Part shown: positions 63,012 through 64,000 of the stretch, piece after piece
Layout: each line of letters opens with the position of its first letter
How positions within the stretch are numbered: position 1 is the stretch's first letter
NCBI GenBank assembly: GCA_013400975.1
Contig: WBMZ01003378.1
Location: 62,001-126,000 of the forward strand
Length of the DNA stretch: 64,000 nucleotides
Direction of reading: 5' to 3'
DNA from: Atrichornis clamosus
Taxonomy: Eukaryota; Chordata; Aves; Passeriformes; Menuridae
The notes under the pieces: model-generated
Databases searched by the model: none
What the model was told of the DNA's origin: nothing
Seen by the model: only the letters and a program-made list of their open reading frames with translations
Program-made: the position numbers and the translations under genes

Positions 63012-64000
<989 letters not shown>

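Overview
The window is vertebrate nuclear DNA, almost certainly from a bird. It carries small, widely spaced exons with consensus GT/AG splice sites, AT-rich introns, and several CR1-type LINE 3' ends, the dominant retroposon of birds and other sauropsids. A crocodilian or turtle cannot be strictly excluded.

The only gene I can name is PDZRN3 (LNX3 family, PDZ and RING finger protein 3), on the + strand. The window holds its middle part: an alternative first exon (ATG at 37704, donor after 37772) and six downstream coding exons (51126-51379, 53542-53629, 60837-60935, 61521-61583, 61865-61966, 63012-63128). These join in one frame for 264 codons and the gene runs off the right edge. The RING and TRAF-type zinc-finger exons of the long isoform are not seen and should lie to the left. 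The short isoform starts with a Met-Gly-Cys motif, has only the C-terminal half of PDZ1, a complete PDZ2, and then an acidic linker. The local promoter has a TATA-like box, a GC-rich leader, and a short upstream ORF that stops two bases before the main ATG.

Layout: 1-37.4 kb is non-coding sequence, presumably an intron of the long isoform, with a CR1 copy at 7.1-7.5 kb, a 16-bp tandem repeat at 7.7 kb, a perfect 3 x 75-bp tandem repeat at 8.6 kb, GC/CpG-rich patches at 1.0-1.4, 18.8-19.1, 26.6-27.0 and 34.15-34.3 kb, and a minus-strand CR1 at 35.9-36.1 kb. The alternative promoter and first exon lie at 37.4-37.8 kb. From 37.8 to 51.1 kb is a 13-kb intron with a CR1 fragment (41.2 kb), an AT-rich low-complexity block (44.8 kb) and, on the minus strand at 43.45-43.69 kb, an exon-like open block with a good splice acceptor and two hydrophobic segments that I cannot assign to a family. 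From 51.1 to 63.1 kb are the shared PDZRN3 exons. The 7.2-kb intron before the PDZ2 exons contains three further minus-strand blocks that look coding-like (56.3, 57.6-57.9 and 57.9-58.1 kb).

Two points deserve most attention. The first is the alternative first exon, which would replace the E3 ligase N-terminus with a potentially lipid-anchored one. The second is the set of antisense exon-like blocks inside PDZRN3 introns, which may be an unrecognised nested gene or its decayed remains. All family assignments are from memory; no database search was run.
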